Below are positions 24,268 through 29,694 of a DNA stretch of 39,034 nucleotides, in pieces (positions within the stretch are counted from its first letter, which is position 1; every line of letters begins with the position of its first letter). The stretch covers positions 1 to 39,034 of the forward strand of contig LNDO01000022.1 of the NCBI GenBank assembly GCA_001465025.1. The letters run 5' to 3'. The DNA comes from Pseudomonas sp. Ga0074129. Lineage in GTDB: Bacteria; Pseudomonadota; Gammaproteobacteria; Pseudomonadales; Pseudomonadaceae. Below the pieces are notes generated by a model. The model did not search any database. It saw nothing but the letters and a program-made list of their open reading frames with translations, and was not told the origin of the DNA. Both the position numbers and the translations under genes were made by a program.

Positions 24268-24293
24268 AGCCGGGCCGTAATCCCGGCTTTTTT
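24268..24293 (+). terminator. Plus-strand intrinsic terminator within the leftward operon
   Basis: Stem AGCCGGG/CCCGGCT with a 7-base loop and six T on the plus strand. It sits between two minus-strand genes. On the minus strand the stem is followed by TTCTTC rather than T, so the rightward direction is preferred. It could end an antisense transcript from the region of the Rha-like gene start. Confidence 0.65.
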
Positions 24294-24303
24294 GTGGGCG
24301 CGT

Positions 24304-24645
24304 TTAAGCCACGGCCCTAGGCTTCTTTCCTTCCAGCTCTGCCAATCGACGCTTGAGCACTTCAATCTCGCCTTCGCTCTCGACCAGATATTTCTCGACC
24401 AGATAGAGAACCGGGGACTTGTCGCCGGTGACCTGCATGAACTTCTCGAGATCGTCCAAGGTGAACCGGCGCGAATCGTCGGGGTTCTGCGCCAGCTTTC
24501 GGCTGAGGTCAGATGGCGAATAATCCATATCCGCAGCAATCGCCTTTTGCGGGCGGCCCTGGTGATGCACGCGAGCTGCAACGTATTCGCGGCAGGTGCC
24601 GTAGCTCTCAGCCAGGCCGGCGTCTAGGTTCAGGGTTAATTGCAT
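24304..24645 (-). CDS. cII: CII-like transcriptional activator
   Basis: A 113-residue protein starting MQLTLNLDAGLAESYGTCRE. The middle carries a helix-turn-helix (RPQKAIAADMDYSPSDLSRK, about 33-52) and the C-terminus is a charged helix (KYLVESEGEIEVLKRRLAEL) fit for oligomer formation. Size, fold and position directly after Cro and a tR1-like terminator match phage CII proteins, which turn on repressor and integrase genes to start lysogeny. GAGGGG lies 9 bases before the ATG. The longer open frame upstream is not needed. Confidence 0.78.
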   Translation of the reverse strand: MQLTLNLDAGLAESYGTCREYVAARVHHQGRPQKAIAADMDYSPSDLSRKLAQNPDDSRRFTLDDLEKFMQVTGDKSPVLYLVEKYLVESEGEIEVLKRRLAELEGKKPRAVA

Positions 24646-24691
24646 TTTCTGTTTCCCCTCGTTTGCTTCTCTTTCCCCTAGGTATCCGGGG

Positions 24692-24719
24692 TAAATAAAA
24701 ACGCCGCAGTTAAGCGGCG
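24692..24719 (-). terminator. tR1-like terminator between cro and cII
   Basis: Minus-strand stem CGCCGC/GCGGCG with a 6-base TTAACT loop, then TTTTTATTT. It overlaps the cro stop region and precedes the CII-like gene, as tR1 does in lambda. Most early transcripts would stop here unless antitermination occurs. Confidence 0.7.
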
Positions 24720-24925
24720 GCTTCTGATGCCGGGAACACGGCATCAAGGTCGCAAGCAGCGCCAAGGGCGTTAAGAGCCGCTACAAGCTCGCGCGACTCG
24801 CTAAGCCCTGGAGTCCGACGCCCGTTCTCGATGTTGCTGAGGCGGCTTTGGCGCCACTCAAGGCGGGTGTACAGATCCACCTGCTTGATTCCGGCCGCCT
24901 CGCGGACTTCACGAATACGGTTCAT
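24710..24925 (-). CDS. cro: Cro-like helix-turn-helix repressor
   Basis: A 71-residue protein starting MNRIREVREAAGIKQVDLYT. It is a single HTH_3 domain: scaffold helix, then turn and recognition helix in QVDLYTRLEWRQSRLSNIEN. The start at 24925 follows GGAG with 7 bases spacing; the TTG-started extension is unlikely. It is divergent from cI and the first gene of the leftward early operon, which identifies it as the lytic repressor (Cro position). Confidence 0.82.
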   Translation of the reverse strand: MNRIREVREAAGIKQVDLYTRLEWRQSRLSNIENGRRTPGLSESRELVAALNALGAACDLDAVFPASEAAA

Positions 24926-24951
24926 GGGCAATCTCCTGATTAACTCTGCAC

Positions 24952-24980
24952 AGGATAAACACGCATCGTGATTACTGCAA
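24952..24980 (-). promoter_or_regulatory. Leftward early promoter (PR-like) for cro
   Basis: On the minus strand TTGCAG (24975-24980) and TATCCT (24952-24957) are 17 bases apart and lie 27 bases before the cro start. An operator-like palindrome fills the space between them, so repressor binding would block the promoter. The -35 box is poor. Confidence 0.55.
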
Positions 24981-25017
24981 ACACAATTAGTGAGAGGCCG
25001 TTATTTCATAACGTGTT
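24958..25017. promoter_or_regulatory. Three operator-like sites between cro and cI
   Basis: Sites follow the pattern A(A/T)CAC-N5-GTGA(T/G): AACACGCATCGTGAT (24958-24972) and AACACAATTAGTGAG (24980-24994), with a weaker third, ATTTCATAACGTGTT (25003-25017). Centres are 22 and 23 bases apart. The same pattern occurs twice at 26847-26886. This is the layout of a lambda OR region bound by CI and Cro. Confidence 0.7.
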
Positions 25018-25023
25018 TAGAAT
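25018..25023 (+). promoter_or_regulatory. Repressor maintenance promoter -10 box, leaderless cI transcript
   Basis: TAGAAT matches the -10 consensus at 5 of 6 bases and ends 8 bases before the cI ATG. The transcript should therefore start at or next to the A of ATG, as for lambda PRM. There is no ribosome site before the ATG and no good -35 box, which fits a leaderless and activator-dependent promoter. Confidence 0.5.
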
Positions 25024-25030
25024 TTCAGCC

Positions 25031-25756
25031 ATGAAAACTCTTGGATCGCGCATAGCGCACTATCGAACCGCAGCAAAAATGTCTCAGGCCTCTTTGGCCA
25101 AGGCGTGCGGCTGGGCATCACAGTCTCGGGTCGGAAATTATGAGAAAGACACTCGCGAGCCGAGCCTGGAAGACATAGCTCAGATGGCAAAGGTTCTTGG
25201 CATCGACCAAGGCATGCTCCTAATGCAGGGACAGCAACCGTCCATTGAAGCTAACGCCGAATTGATCGGCACCATGGCAGCCTGGGACAGCAAGACCCCT
25301 CTCGGTGATGATGAGGTGGCAATCCCGCTTTACAAGGAGGTTGAATTGGCAGCAGGTGGCGGCGCGACAGAAGTAATCGAGGTGCCAGGCCGCTTGCTGC
25401 GCTTCGCAAAGTCCACCCTTCGCGAGGCGGGCGTGCACGAATCAAACGCCGTGTGCGCCACCGTGCGCGGCCACAGCATGGAGCGCCTGATCATGGACGG
25501 CGCAACCATCGGCATTGATACCGGCAGCAAACACATAGAAGACGGCGAGATATACGCCTTCGACCAAGACGGCATGCTGCGCGTCAAATACCTCTATCGC
25601 CTCCCCGGTGGCGGCGTGCGCGTGCGCAGCGAGAACAGCGACGAATTCCCCGACGAAACGCTCACCCCTGAGCAGTTCGCCAACATCCGCATGCTCGGCT
25701 GGGTCTTCTGGTGGTCAACGGTGCGCCGCCGGCGCGGGCTGAGCATCGCCAAGTAA
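25031..25756 (+). CDS. cI: CI-type repressor (HTH plus S24 self-cleaving domain)
   Basis: A 241-residue prophage repressor. The N-terminal HTH is residues 5-60 (SQASLAKACGWASQSRVGNY). The C-terminal peptidase S24 domain has the cleavage site Ala108-Gly109 in ELAAGGG, nucleophile Ser149 in RGHSMER and general base Lys186 in LRVKYLY. DNA damage through RecA should therefore trigger self-cleavage and induction. The ATG at 25031 is preferred over an upstream ATG at 24968, because the latter would run through the operators. A membrane-protein gene follows 25 bases after it. Confidence 0.95.
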   Translation: MKTLGSRIAHYRTAAKMSQASLAKACGWASQSRVGNYEKDTREPSLEDIAQMAKVLGIDQGMLLMQGQQPSIEANAELIGTMAAWDSKTPLGDDEVAIPLYKEVELAAGGGATEVIEVPGRLLRFAKSTLREAGVHESNAVCATVRGHSMERLIMDGATIGIDTGSKHIEDGEIYAFDQDGMLRVKYLYRLPGGGVRVRSENSDEFPDETLTPEQFANIRMLGWVFWWSTVRRRRGLSIAK

Positions 25757-25781
25757 TAAATCAAAATAAAAAGGGATTTTC

Positions 25782-26783
25782 ATGGACAACAAGCTGGCTA
25801 TCACTGACGAGGAACAAGCTCTAGATGCCATTAAGCGCTTCCTTGAAGGCGAGAAACTTGATGGTGACCTGAAGCTTGAGGGCTGGCCAAAGCTGCGCGT
25901 CCGCTTGGTGGGCGAAAAGTTCGACGGAACGATTACGCCAACCGTGATGAAGTCCTTTATAGAGCTTCAAAACCTTGTTTATCGCTCCTATGCAATTGCC
26001 CAATACGGAACCGATGACACGCGCAAGCTCTCTAAGGAGGAGCGTGATGAGCTTGAGATCGAGGTAAAGGTTGAGGAAGGGTCTTCTATTTTTGAAGTAG
26101 ACTTCCAAGACGTATTGGTGAAGTTCGCAACAAAGGCAGCAGAACAAATGACCCCAGAAATGATCGCCGTTACCGTGCTTGGGCTGGGCGTTCTATGGGT
26201 AGGTAAGACCTCGTACGTGGCCTACCTAAACCACCGCCGAGAAATACGGCAGGCCGAGTCAAAAACCGAAGAGCAACGGGAGATGCTCCAGGGCATTGAA
26301 CGGCTTTCAAAGCAGGAAACCGAACGCCTAAAAATCATCGAGAACATGATGATTCGCCAACCGGCTTTGGCGCAGGTTGGCCGCCAAGCCTACGACACAC
26401 AGACTGAGATGCTCAGGGGCTTTGCCTCTGCAGACCAGTCAACTGTGGGCGACATAACCGTAGCCTCGGACACAGCAAGCGAGCTGATTACTAACGCCCG
26501 CCGAAAAACCGTGGAACAGCGTCTAGATGACTACTATCGGATTCTTAGGGTGGATTCATCCAACCCTGACGAGTTCCGGGTTAAGGTGCGAAAGAATCGT
26601 GGAACCCTAGAGTTTGAGGCGGTGGTGGAAGATTCGTTCCTGAACGCCGAAATGAAGGAAGTGCTTCAGTACGCGGAGTGGGAACGAACGGTTGTCTTGC
26701 TGCGAATCAACGCCAAGGTGCTAGATGCCAGCATAAAGCAAGCCGTTATCCTTGGCGTGGAGCGCGCCGACCCTCCCGAATAA
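25782..26783 (+). CDS. Membrane protein co-transcribed with the repressor, possible superinfection exclusion/defence
   Basis: A 333-residue protein. Residues 1-120 are a soluble alpha/beta part (GDLKLEGWPKLRVRLVGEKF, ITPTVMKSFIELQNLVYRSY). One hydrophobic segment follows at about 124-149 (MIAVTVLGLGVLWVGKTSYV), then a charged coiled coil (150-190) and a C-terminal domain of about 110 residues. AAGGGA precedes the ATG, and a strong terminator follows. It shares the cI transcript, so it is made in the lysogen. Genes in this slot often protect the lysogen from other phages. I recognise the general type from prophages, but no characterised family. Confidence 0.6.
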   Translation: MDNKLAITDEEQALDAIKRFLEGEKLDGDLKLEGWPKLRVRLVGEKFDGTITPTVMKSFIELQNLVYRSYAIAQYGTDDTRKLSKEERDELEIEVKVEEGSSIFEVDFQDVLVKFATKAAEQMTPEMIAVTVLGLGVLWVGKTSYVAYLNHRREIRQAESKTEEQREMLQGIERLSKQETERLKIIENMMIRQPALAQVGRQAYDTQTEMLRGFASADQSTVGDITVASDTASELITNARRKTVEQRLDDYYRILRVDSSNPDEFRVKVRKNRGTLEFEAVVEDSFLNAEMKEVLQYAEWERTVVLLRINAKVLDASIKQAVILGVERADPPE

Positions 26784-26802
26784 GACCAATGACTGAATAT
26801 GA

Positions 26803-26828
26803 AAGCCCGCCCTCGAGCGGGCTTTTTT
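26803..26828 (+). terminator. Intrinsic terminator of the cI operon
   Basis: Stem AAGCCCGC/GCGGGCTT with a 6-base loop and six T, 20 bases after the stop of the membrane-protein gene. It isolates the lysogenic operon from the PL-like promoter just downstream. Confidence 0.85.
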
Positions 26829-26846
26829 GTGCCTGCGTGAAAATAA

Positions 26847-26889
26847 ATCACATATCGTGATTGACAGATTAAACACGCTGCGTGATTAT
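26847..26889 (+). promoter_or_regulatory. Rightward early promoter (PL-like) with two operators
   Basis: TTGACA (26861-26866) and GATTAT (26884-26889) are spaced by exactly 17 bases. Operator ATCACATATCGTGAT (26847-26861) overlaps the -35 box and operator AACACGCTGCGTGAT (26872-26886) overlaps the -10 box. Both share the pattern of the sites beside cro/cI. CI should silence this promoter in the lysogen and release the accessory operon on induction. Confidence 0.75.
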
Positions 26890-27163
26890 TACCCCATCGC
26901 CGGCCACAACCGGCCAGGCCGAAAGGCAGCGATGAACCAGCCTCAATGGTTCAGATGGGGAGCCTCACCCAGGGCGTGCAGCGTAAAGCGCCAAAACAGA
27001 GTGATCACGGCATAGAGCGCGGTGATCTGTCGGGAACCCAGTTCCCCCGAGAGCCGAAAGGCAGGCCAGCCCACCGTGCCGCATAACGGAGGCCGCAAAA
27101 CCAAGTTTTCACTGATGCCCATTCATTGAGTGGGCATTGGGAAAACCACCGGAGGGAATCAGC
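26890..27163 (+). promoter_or_regulatory. Hairpin-rich leader of the rightward operon
   Basis: A 274-base leader with five clear stems: GCCGG/CCGGC (about 26900-26915), TGAACCA/TGGTTCA (26933-26953), GATCAC/GTGATC (27003-27027), GGGAAC/GTTCCC with a 3-base loop (27032-27046), and a two-part stem GTTTTC/GAAAAC outside ATGCCCA/TGGGCAT (27105-27146). The last ends 4 bases before the ribosome site of the next gene. A 27-codon frame (26932-27015) exists but is weak. No N-like antiterminator gene is seen, so RNA-based antitermination is conceivable. Confidence 0.45.
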
Positions 27164-27394
27164 ATGTTTGAGGCAATCAGGCACATCTACATCAACGACA
27201 GCATGACCGGCGCGATTTACCGCGATGGGGATGTTATCGGAAGCATTAGCTTCATGAGCAAGCCGGAAAGAACTGGCGTAATCAGCTCCATAGGGCCTGA
27301 AGAAGCTGTGCGCGAATGCTCTTTTAGCCACTGGTTCGGGTTTGGGGGCCGATACCGCGCAGCAGCGCGTGAGCAAGTCGAGAATATCGCTTGA
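27164..27394 (+). CDS. First gene of the rightward early operon, unknown function
   Basis: A 76-residue protein starting MFEAIRHIYINDSMTGAIYR. GGAGGG lies 7 bases before the ATG, one of the best ribosome sites in the region. The sequence reads as a small beta/alpha domain (GDVIGSISFMSKPERTGVIS) with an aromatic stretch HWFGFGGRY. As the first gene after the PL-like promoter it would be made very early after induction or infection, where phages place host-takeover or counter-defence proteins. No family was recognised. Confidence 0.6.
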   Translation: MFEAIRHIYINDSMTGAIYRDGDVIGSISFMSKPERTGVISSIGPEEAVRECSFSHWFGFGGRYRAAAREQVENIA

Positions 27395-27859
27395 GCAATC
27401 AGGCCAAGAATCCCCGTAAGACAAATCCGGGGCGCCACCCAGCCGAGCAGGAGCGAAGCTGGGGCCATTCAGGTTTGCCGCCTGGGCAGTAAGGCACCGA
27501 TAGCCTGGTAACAGGTCGCATCGGACGGTTAGCGGAACAAGTTGGAAGCGGGCTGATCAACCAGAAGTGACGCAACACGGACAGCAGGGCTGGGCCGCTC
27601 TCTCACATCTGGATGCCGGGTTCAAAACCACACGCGCGGGCTTGTATGGGGGACGCCCTAGACCCGCTAACCGTCCGATGCGCAACATCGCGCATCACAA
27701 CCCTAGTAAGACGCTTGGTCGCATCCACTGGGGCAGGGCTCGCCGTGAGGCGACACGTACACCGGGCCAGGCTGAGCATGACGCGAAGCCACCAGGGCGC
27801 TACACCCGAAGGCCAGCCGCAACGTGGCGTAATGCGGCACTCATTCAGCGGAGACAACC
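27395..27859 (+). ncRNA. Candidate large structured non-coding RNA
   Basis: A stretch of 465 bases with no convincing gene on either strand and many possible stems. A perfect 19-bp stem joins 27517-27535 to 27664-27682, enclosing 128 bases. Other stems are CCCCG/CGGGG (27412-27432), CCCAGC/GCTGGG (about 27438-27463), CCTG-GTAA-CAGG (27504-27515, GNRA loop), AGAAGTGA/TCACATCT with one mismatch (27563-27610), TCGCC-GTGA-GGCGA (about 27739-27752, GNRA loop) and GCCGCA/TGCGGC (about 27816-27838). The strand is assumed from the operon direction. I could not match it to a known RNA class. Confidence 0.45.
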
Positions 27860-28036
27860 ATGCTTCTGATCATCCTGATCGGCGCAGCGCTTCGCCATGT
27901 GCAGCCAGAACAGCACCATGGTGCAAAGCTGCCAGCCGATCCGCAGCGCAACACCCGCCAGCAATGGCGATGTATCAACGGGGTCGCAAGCGTTCTGGCG
28001 CTCGCTTCCCCGCCAAAAACCCGCGCGGCGCAGTAA
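27860..28036 (+). CDS. Short possible membrane peptide
   Basis: A 58-residue frame starting MLLIILIGAALRHVQPEQHH, with GGAG 6 bases before the ATG. The first 11 residues are hydrophobic; the rest is polar and basic (NTRQQWRCINGVASVLALAS). It follows the structured stretch and precedes a terminator at 28146-28176. The good ribosome site is the main support. The hydrophobic start could be a small membrane anchor, but the composition is not strongly protein-like, so it may be chance. Confidence 0.35.
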   Translation: MLLIILIGAALRHVQPEQHHGAKLPADPQRNTRQQWRCINGVASVLALASPPKTRAAQ

Positions 28037-28145
28037 GCCTGAAGGCTGCGCCCAACTCATGACAGGCAGCGGCCAACCGGGGCGACGATGTGACCGCGCA
28101 TCATTGGGCCAAGCCCAAAGCCCCACCCGAACGTACTGCGCAATT

Positions 28146-28176
28146 CCCGGCACCGGGTCACCGATGCCGGGCTTTT
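28146..28176 (+). terminator. Intrinsic terminator in the rightward operon
   Basis: Stem CCCGGCA/TGCCGGG with a 12-base loop, then CTTTTT. It divides the promoter-proximal part, including the structured stretch, from the genes beyond 28.27 kb. Those genes then need read-through, antitermination or another promoter. Confidence 0.7.
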
Positions 28177-28185
28177 TCCCTCCCG

Positions 28186-28256
28186 TACCCATAAGCAGGC
28201 AGCCAGGCCAAACCTTTGCGGAAAGCCTGAGGCTTGGCGCGCCTGACTTATGGGTA
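28186..28256. repeat. Long inverted repeat (71-base hairpin)
   Basis: TACCCATAAGCAGGC (28186-28200) pairs with GCCTGACTTATGGGTA (28241-28256) with a single bulged A. Inside it GCCAGGCC pairs with GGCTTGGC, with one wobble, and CTTT/AAAG closes a 4-base loop. It lies between a terminator and the next gene and may be a protein-binding or RNA-level control element. Confidence 0.6.
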
Positions 28257-28277
28257 TGACCAACACAGGTGCACAGC

Positions 28278-28535
28278 ATGAACGCCATCCAGCAAGCCAA
28301 GGCCACCATCCAATCCCTCGCCGCCCTGATGCGCGGCACCCAGCAAGCCCGCGCCGCATTCGCCGCCAAGCGCATGCCGGCAGTGCCAGCGCCGCGCGCA
28401 ACGCAGCTCTACGTTTTCAGCGGCATGGTCCATGTGCGCGATGCCGACACCGGCCGCGTGCTGGGCTTTCGCCAAAGCTACCTTGAGGCCGAACAACTGG
28501 GGCGCGACCTTGTGAGCGGCCAAGGTGCCGCGTGA
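28278..28535 (+). CDS. Small accessory protein, unknown function
   Basis: An 85-residue protein starting MNAIQQAKATIQSLAALMRG. The first half is an Ala/Gln-rich helix. The second half is a small beta domain (TQLYVFSGMVHVRDADTGRV, then LGFRQSYLEAEQLGRDLV). An AGGT site lies before the ATG; a GTG 9 bases upstream is possible. It overlaps the next gene by 4 bases (GTGA), so the two are coupled. Family not recognised. Confidence 0.55.
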   Translation: MNAIQQAKATIQSLAALMRGTQQARAAFAAKRMPAVPAPRATQLYVFSGMVHVRDADTGRVLGFRQSYLEAEQLGRDLVSGQGAA

Positions 28536-28843
28536 TCACCCGCGAAACCCTGCAGCGCTATGAGCAGGCAGGCGTTGTAGCAGCGGCCAGAGCCCTGCAA
28601 CTGCACACCAACACCATTCACCGGCTTGCACGCTTACTGGGCGTGCAGTTCAAAAGCCACAACACCGCCGAAGAGCAAGCGCGCCGCGCCAAGCTGCGCG
28701 CCGAACTCGCGCCCAAGGTGCGCGGGCTGGCCCGCAAGCGGCTATCTCAACGTGAAATGTGCACAACGCTTGGCATCAGCCGCCAAGTGCTACGGCGCAC
28801 CGCCAAAGACTTCCACATCGATATCAACAGCCGATCAAGGTAG
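28532..28843 (+). CDS. Small DNA-binding protein with two helix-turn-helix-like segments
   Basis: A 103-residue basic protein starting at GTG 28532. Residues 14-36 (VVAAARALQLHTNTIHRLAR) and 70-92 (RLSQREMCTTLGISRQVLRR) each read like a helix-turn-helix, with a charged linker between them. Two such units in one small protein suggest binding to two half-sites or to folded DNA. It is coupled to the gene before it and followed 4 bases later by another HTH-like gene. It probably regulates transcription or phage DNA processing, but its target is unknown. Confidence 0.6.
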   Translation: MITRETLQRYEQAGVVAAARALQLHTNTIHRLARLLGVQFKSHNTAEEQARRAKLRAELAPKVRGLARKRLSQREMCTTLGISRQVLRRTAKDFHIDINSRSR

Positions 28844-28847
28844 CCAC

Positions 28848-29246
28848 ATGATCGATCAAGCAAGCATCCGAGCGCGCGAAAGCCTGCGCCATAGCCTGGC
28901 CGCCCAAATGGCAGCCTTTGAGGCTCACAACGGCCCAATCCAAACACTGCCCATCCGCATCGGCAATGAGCCAATGCATGTGTTCCGCATCACCGACCCG
29001 GACAAGCCGCGAGCAATCCCCGTGGTGCGGGCAAGCAAGCCCGCTAAAGAGCGCAAGCCACGCGCGATGATGGCGCTCAAGCAACAGAAACTCGCCGCCA
29101 TCCGAGAACTGGCAGGCAAGGGGCTGAGCATTGAGGCGATCGCCGATCAAGCCCCCTTTACGCCCAAGCTGACGCGCAAGTACGTGCTCAGGATCATCCT
29201 TGAGCAAAACGTAAAACGCGGCCCAAAGACCAATTTGGAAGCGTGA
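28848..29246 (+). CDS. Probable regulator with C-terminal HTH-like segment
   Basis: A 132-residue protein starting MIDQASIRARESLRHSLAAQ. The N-terminal half is mixed, with a motif PMHVFRITDPDKPRAIPVVR. Residues 80-120 (KLAAIRELAGKGLSIEAIAD, then FTPKLTRKYVLR) look like a resolvase-type HTH ('GkSi.eIA...'). AAGG precedes the ATG. The stop overlaps the next ATG (TGATG). Together with the previous gene it forms a pair of small DNA-binding proteins early in the accessory operon. Function beyond that is unknown. Confidence 0.55.
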   Translation: MIDQASIRARESLRHSLAAQMAAFEAHNGPIQTLPIRIGNEPMHVFRITDPDKPRAIPVVRASKPAKERKPRAMMALKQQKLAAIRELAGKGLSIEAIADQAPFTPKLTRKYVLRIILEQNVKRGPKTNLEA

Positions 29247-29557
29247 TGGCAGCCAACAACCAGCAACGCAGCGCCAAGCGCAACGCAAGCCGGGCGGCCA
29301 AGGGTGTTGAGGAACTGCGCCTGCTCACCATGGCAGGCACCCGCGCCGCCCTGGCTGACCTGATGGCCTGGCACGGCATCGAGCAGCAGGGCGAGGCCAT
29401 GACCTTGATGATCCACAACATGCACGCCCTTGGCCCGGAAGGCAGCACCAGCGCCTTCACCGTGCCGCGCCACAAAGTAGAGATAAGCGAAAACGTGGCG
29501 CGCGCATTGATGGCCCAAGGCGAGCGCCAAGCCACGCGGATGGATGCAGAGGGCTGA
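29246..29557 (+). CDS. Small accessory protein, unknown function
   Basis: A 103-residue protein starting MAANNQQRSAKRNASRAAKG. It has a basic N-terminal tail and then a helical core (VEELRLLTMAGTRAALADLM, EQQGEAMTLMIHNMHALGPE). The ATG at 29246 sits in a TGATG junction, which decides it over a GTG three bases earlier. Basic tail plus helical body could bind nucleic acid, but no family was recognised. A 137-base gap follows; it carries short inverted repeats and no good gene. Confidence 0.55.
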   Translation: MAANNQQRSAKRNASRAAKGVEELRLLTMAGTRAALADLMAWHGIEQQGEAMTLMIHNMHALGPEGSTSAFTVPRHKVEISENVARALMAQGERQATRMDAEG

Positions 29558-29694
29558 TCAAATGGCCGTCAAATGACCAAACCCTCGCCAGCACTGGCGC
29601 GCATCTAATCCCGACAGCCACGGCTAGCGGGAAAATCAAATAAACCACAGCCCAGCGCCAGCAGCGCAACGGGCTGCTATTGCCTGGAGAAAGT

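Noticed and set aside
26932-27015. A 27-codon leader peptide gene after the PL-like promoter
   Set aside because: It has a weak AAGG site only and overlaps stems of the leader. It is kept as a note in the leader entry rather than as a gene.
27477-27560. Resemblance to the RNase P RNA core (GTAA and GGTAACAGG-like words)
   Set aside because: The conserved GAGGAAAGTCC segment and the 3' core are absent, and the long stem does not match RNase P folding. The likeness is limited to short words.
27612-27650. A T-arm-like GGGTTCAAAACC as part of a tRNA
   Set aside because: No acceptor, D-arm or anticodon arm can be drawn around it, and the loop is too short.
27567-27869. A 100-codon plus-strand frame in the structured stretch
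   Set aside because: It has no ribosome site, and its composition is low-complexity Arg/His/Pro. The inverted repeats explain the sequence better. A second long frame, 27613-28062, was rejected for the same reasons.
27845-28375. A 176-codon minus-strand frame
   Set aside because: It runs antisense through two hairpins, a terminator and the 58-codon and 85-codon plus-strand genes. Composition is Arg/Trp/Cys-rich and not protein-like.
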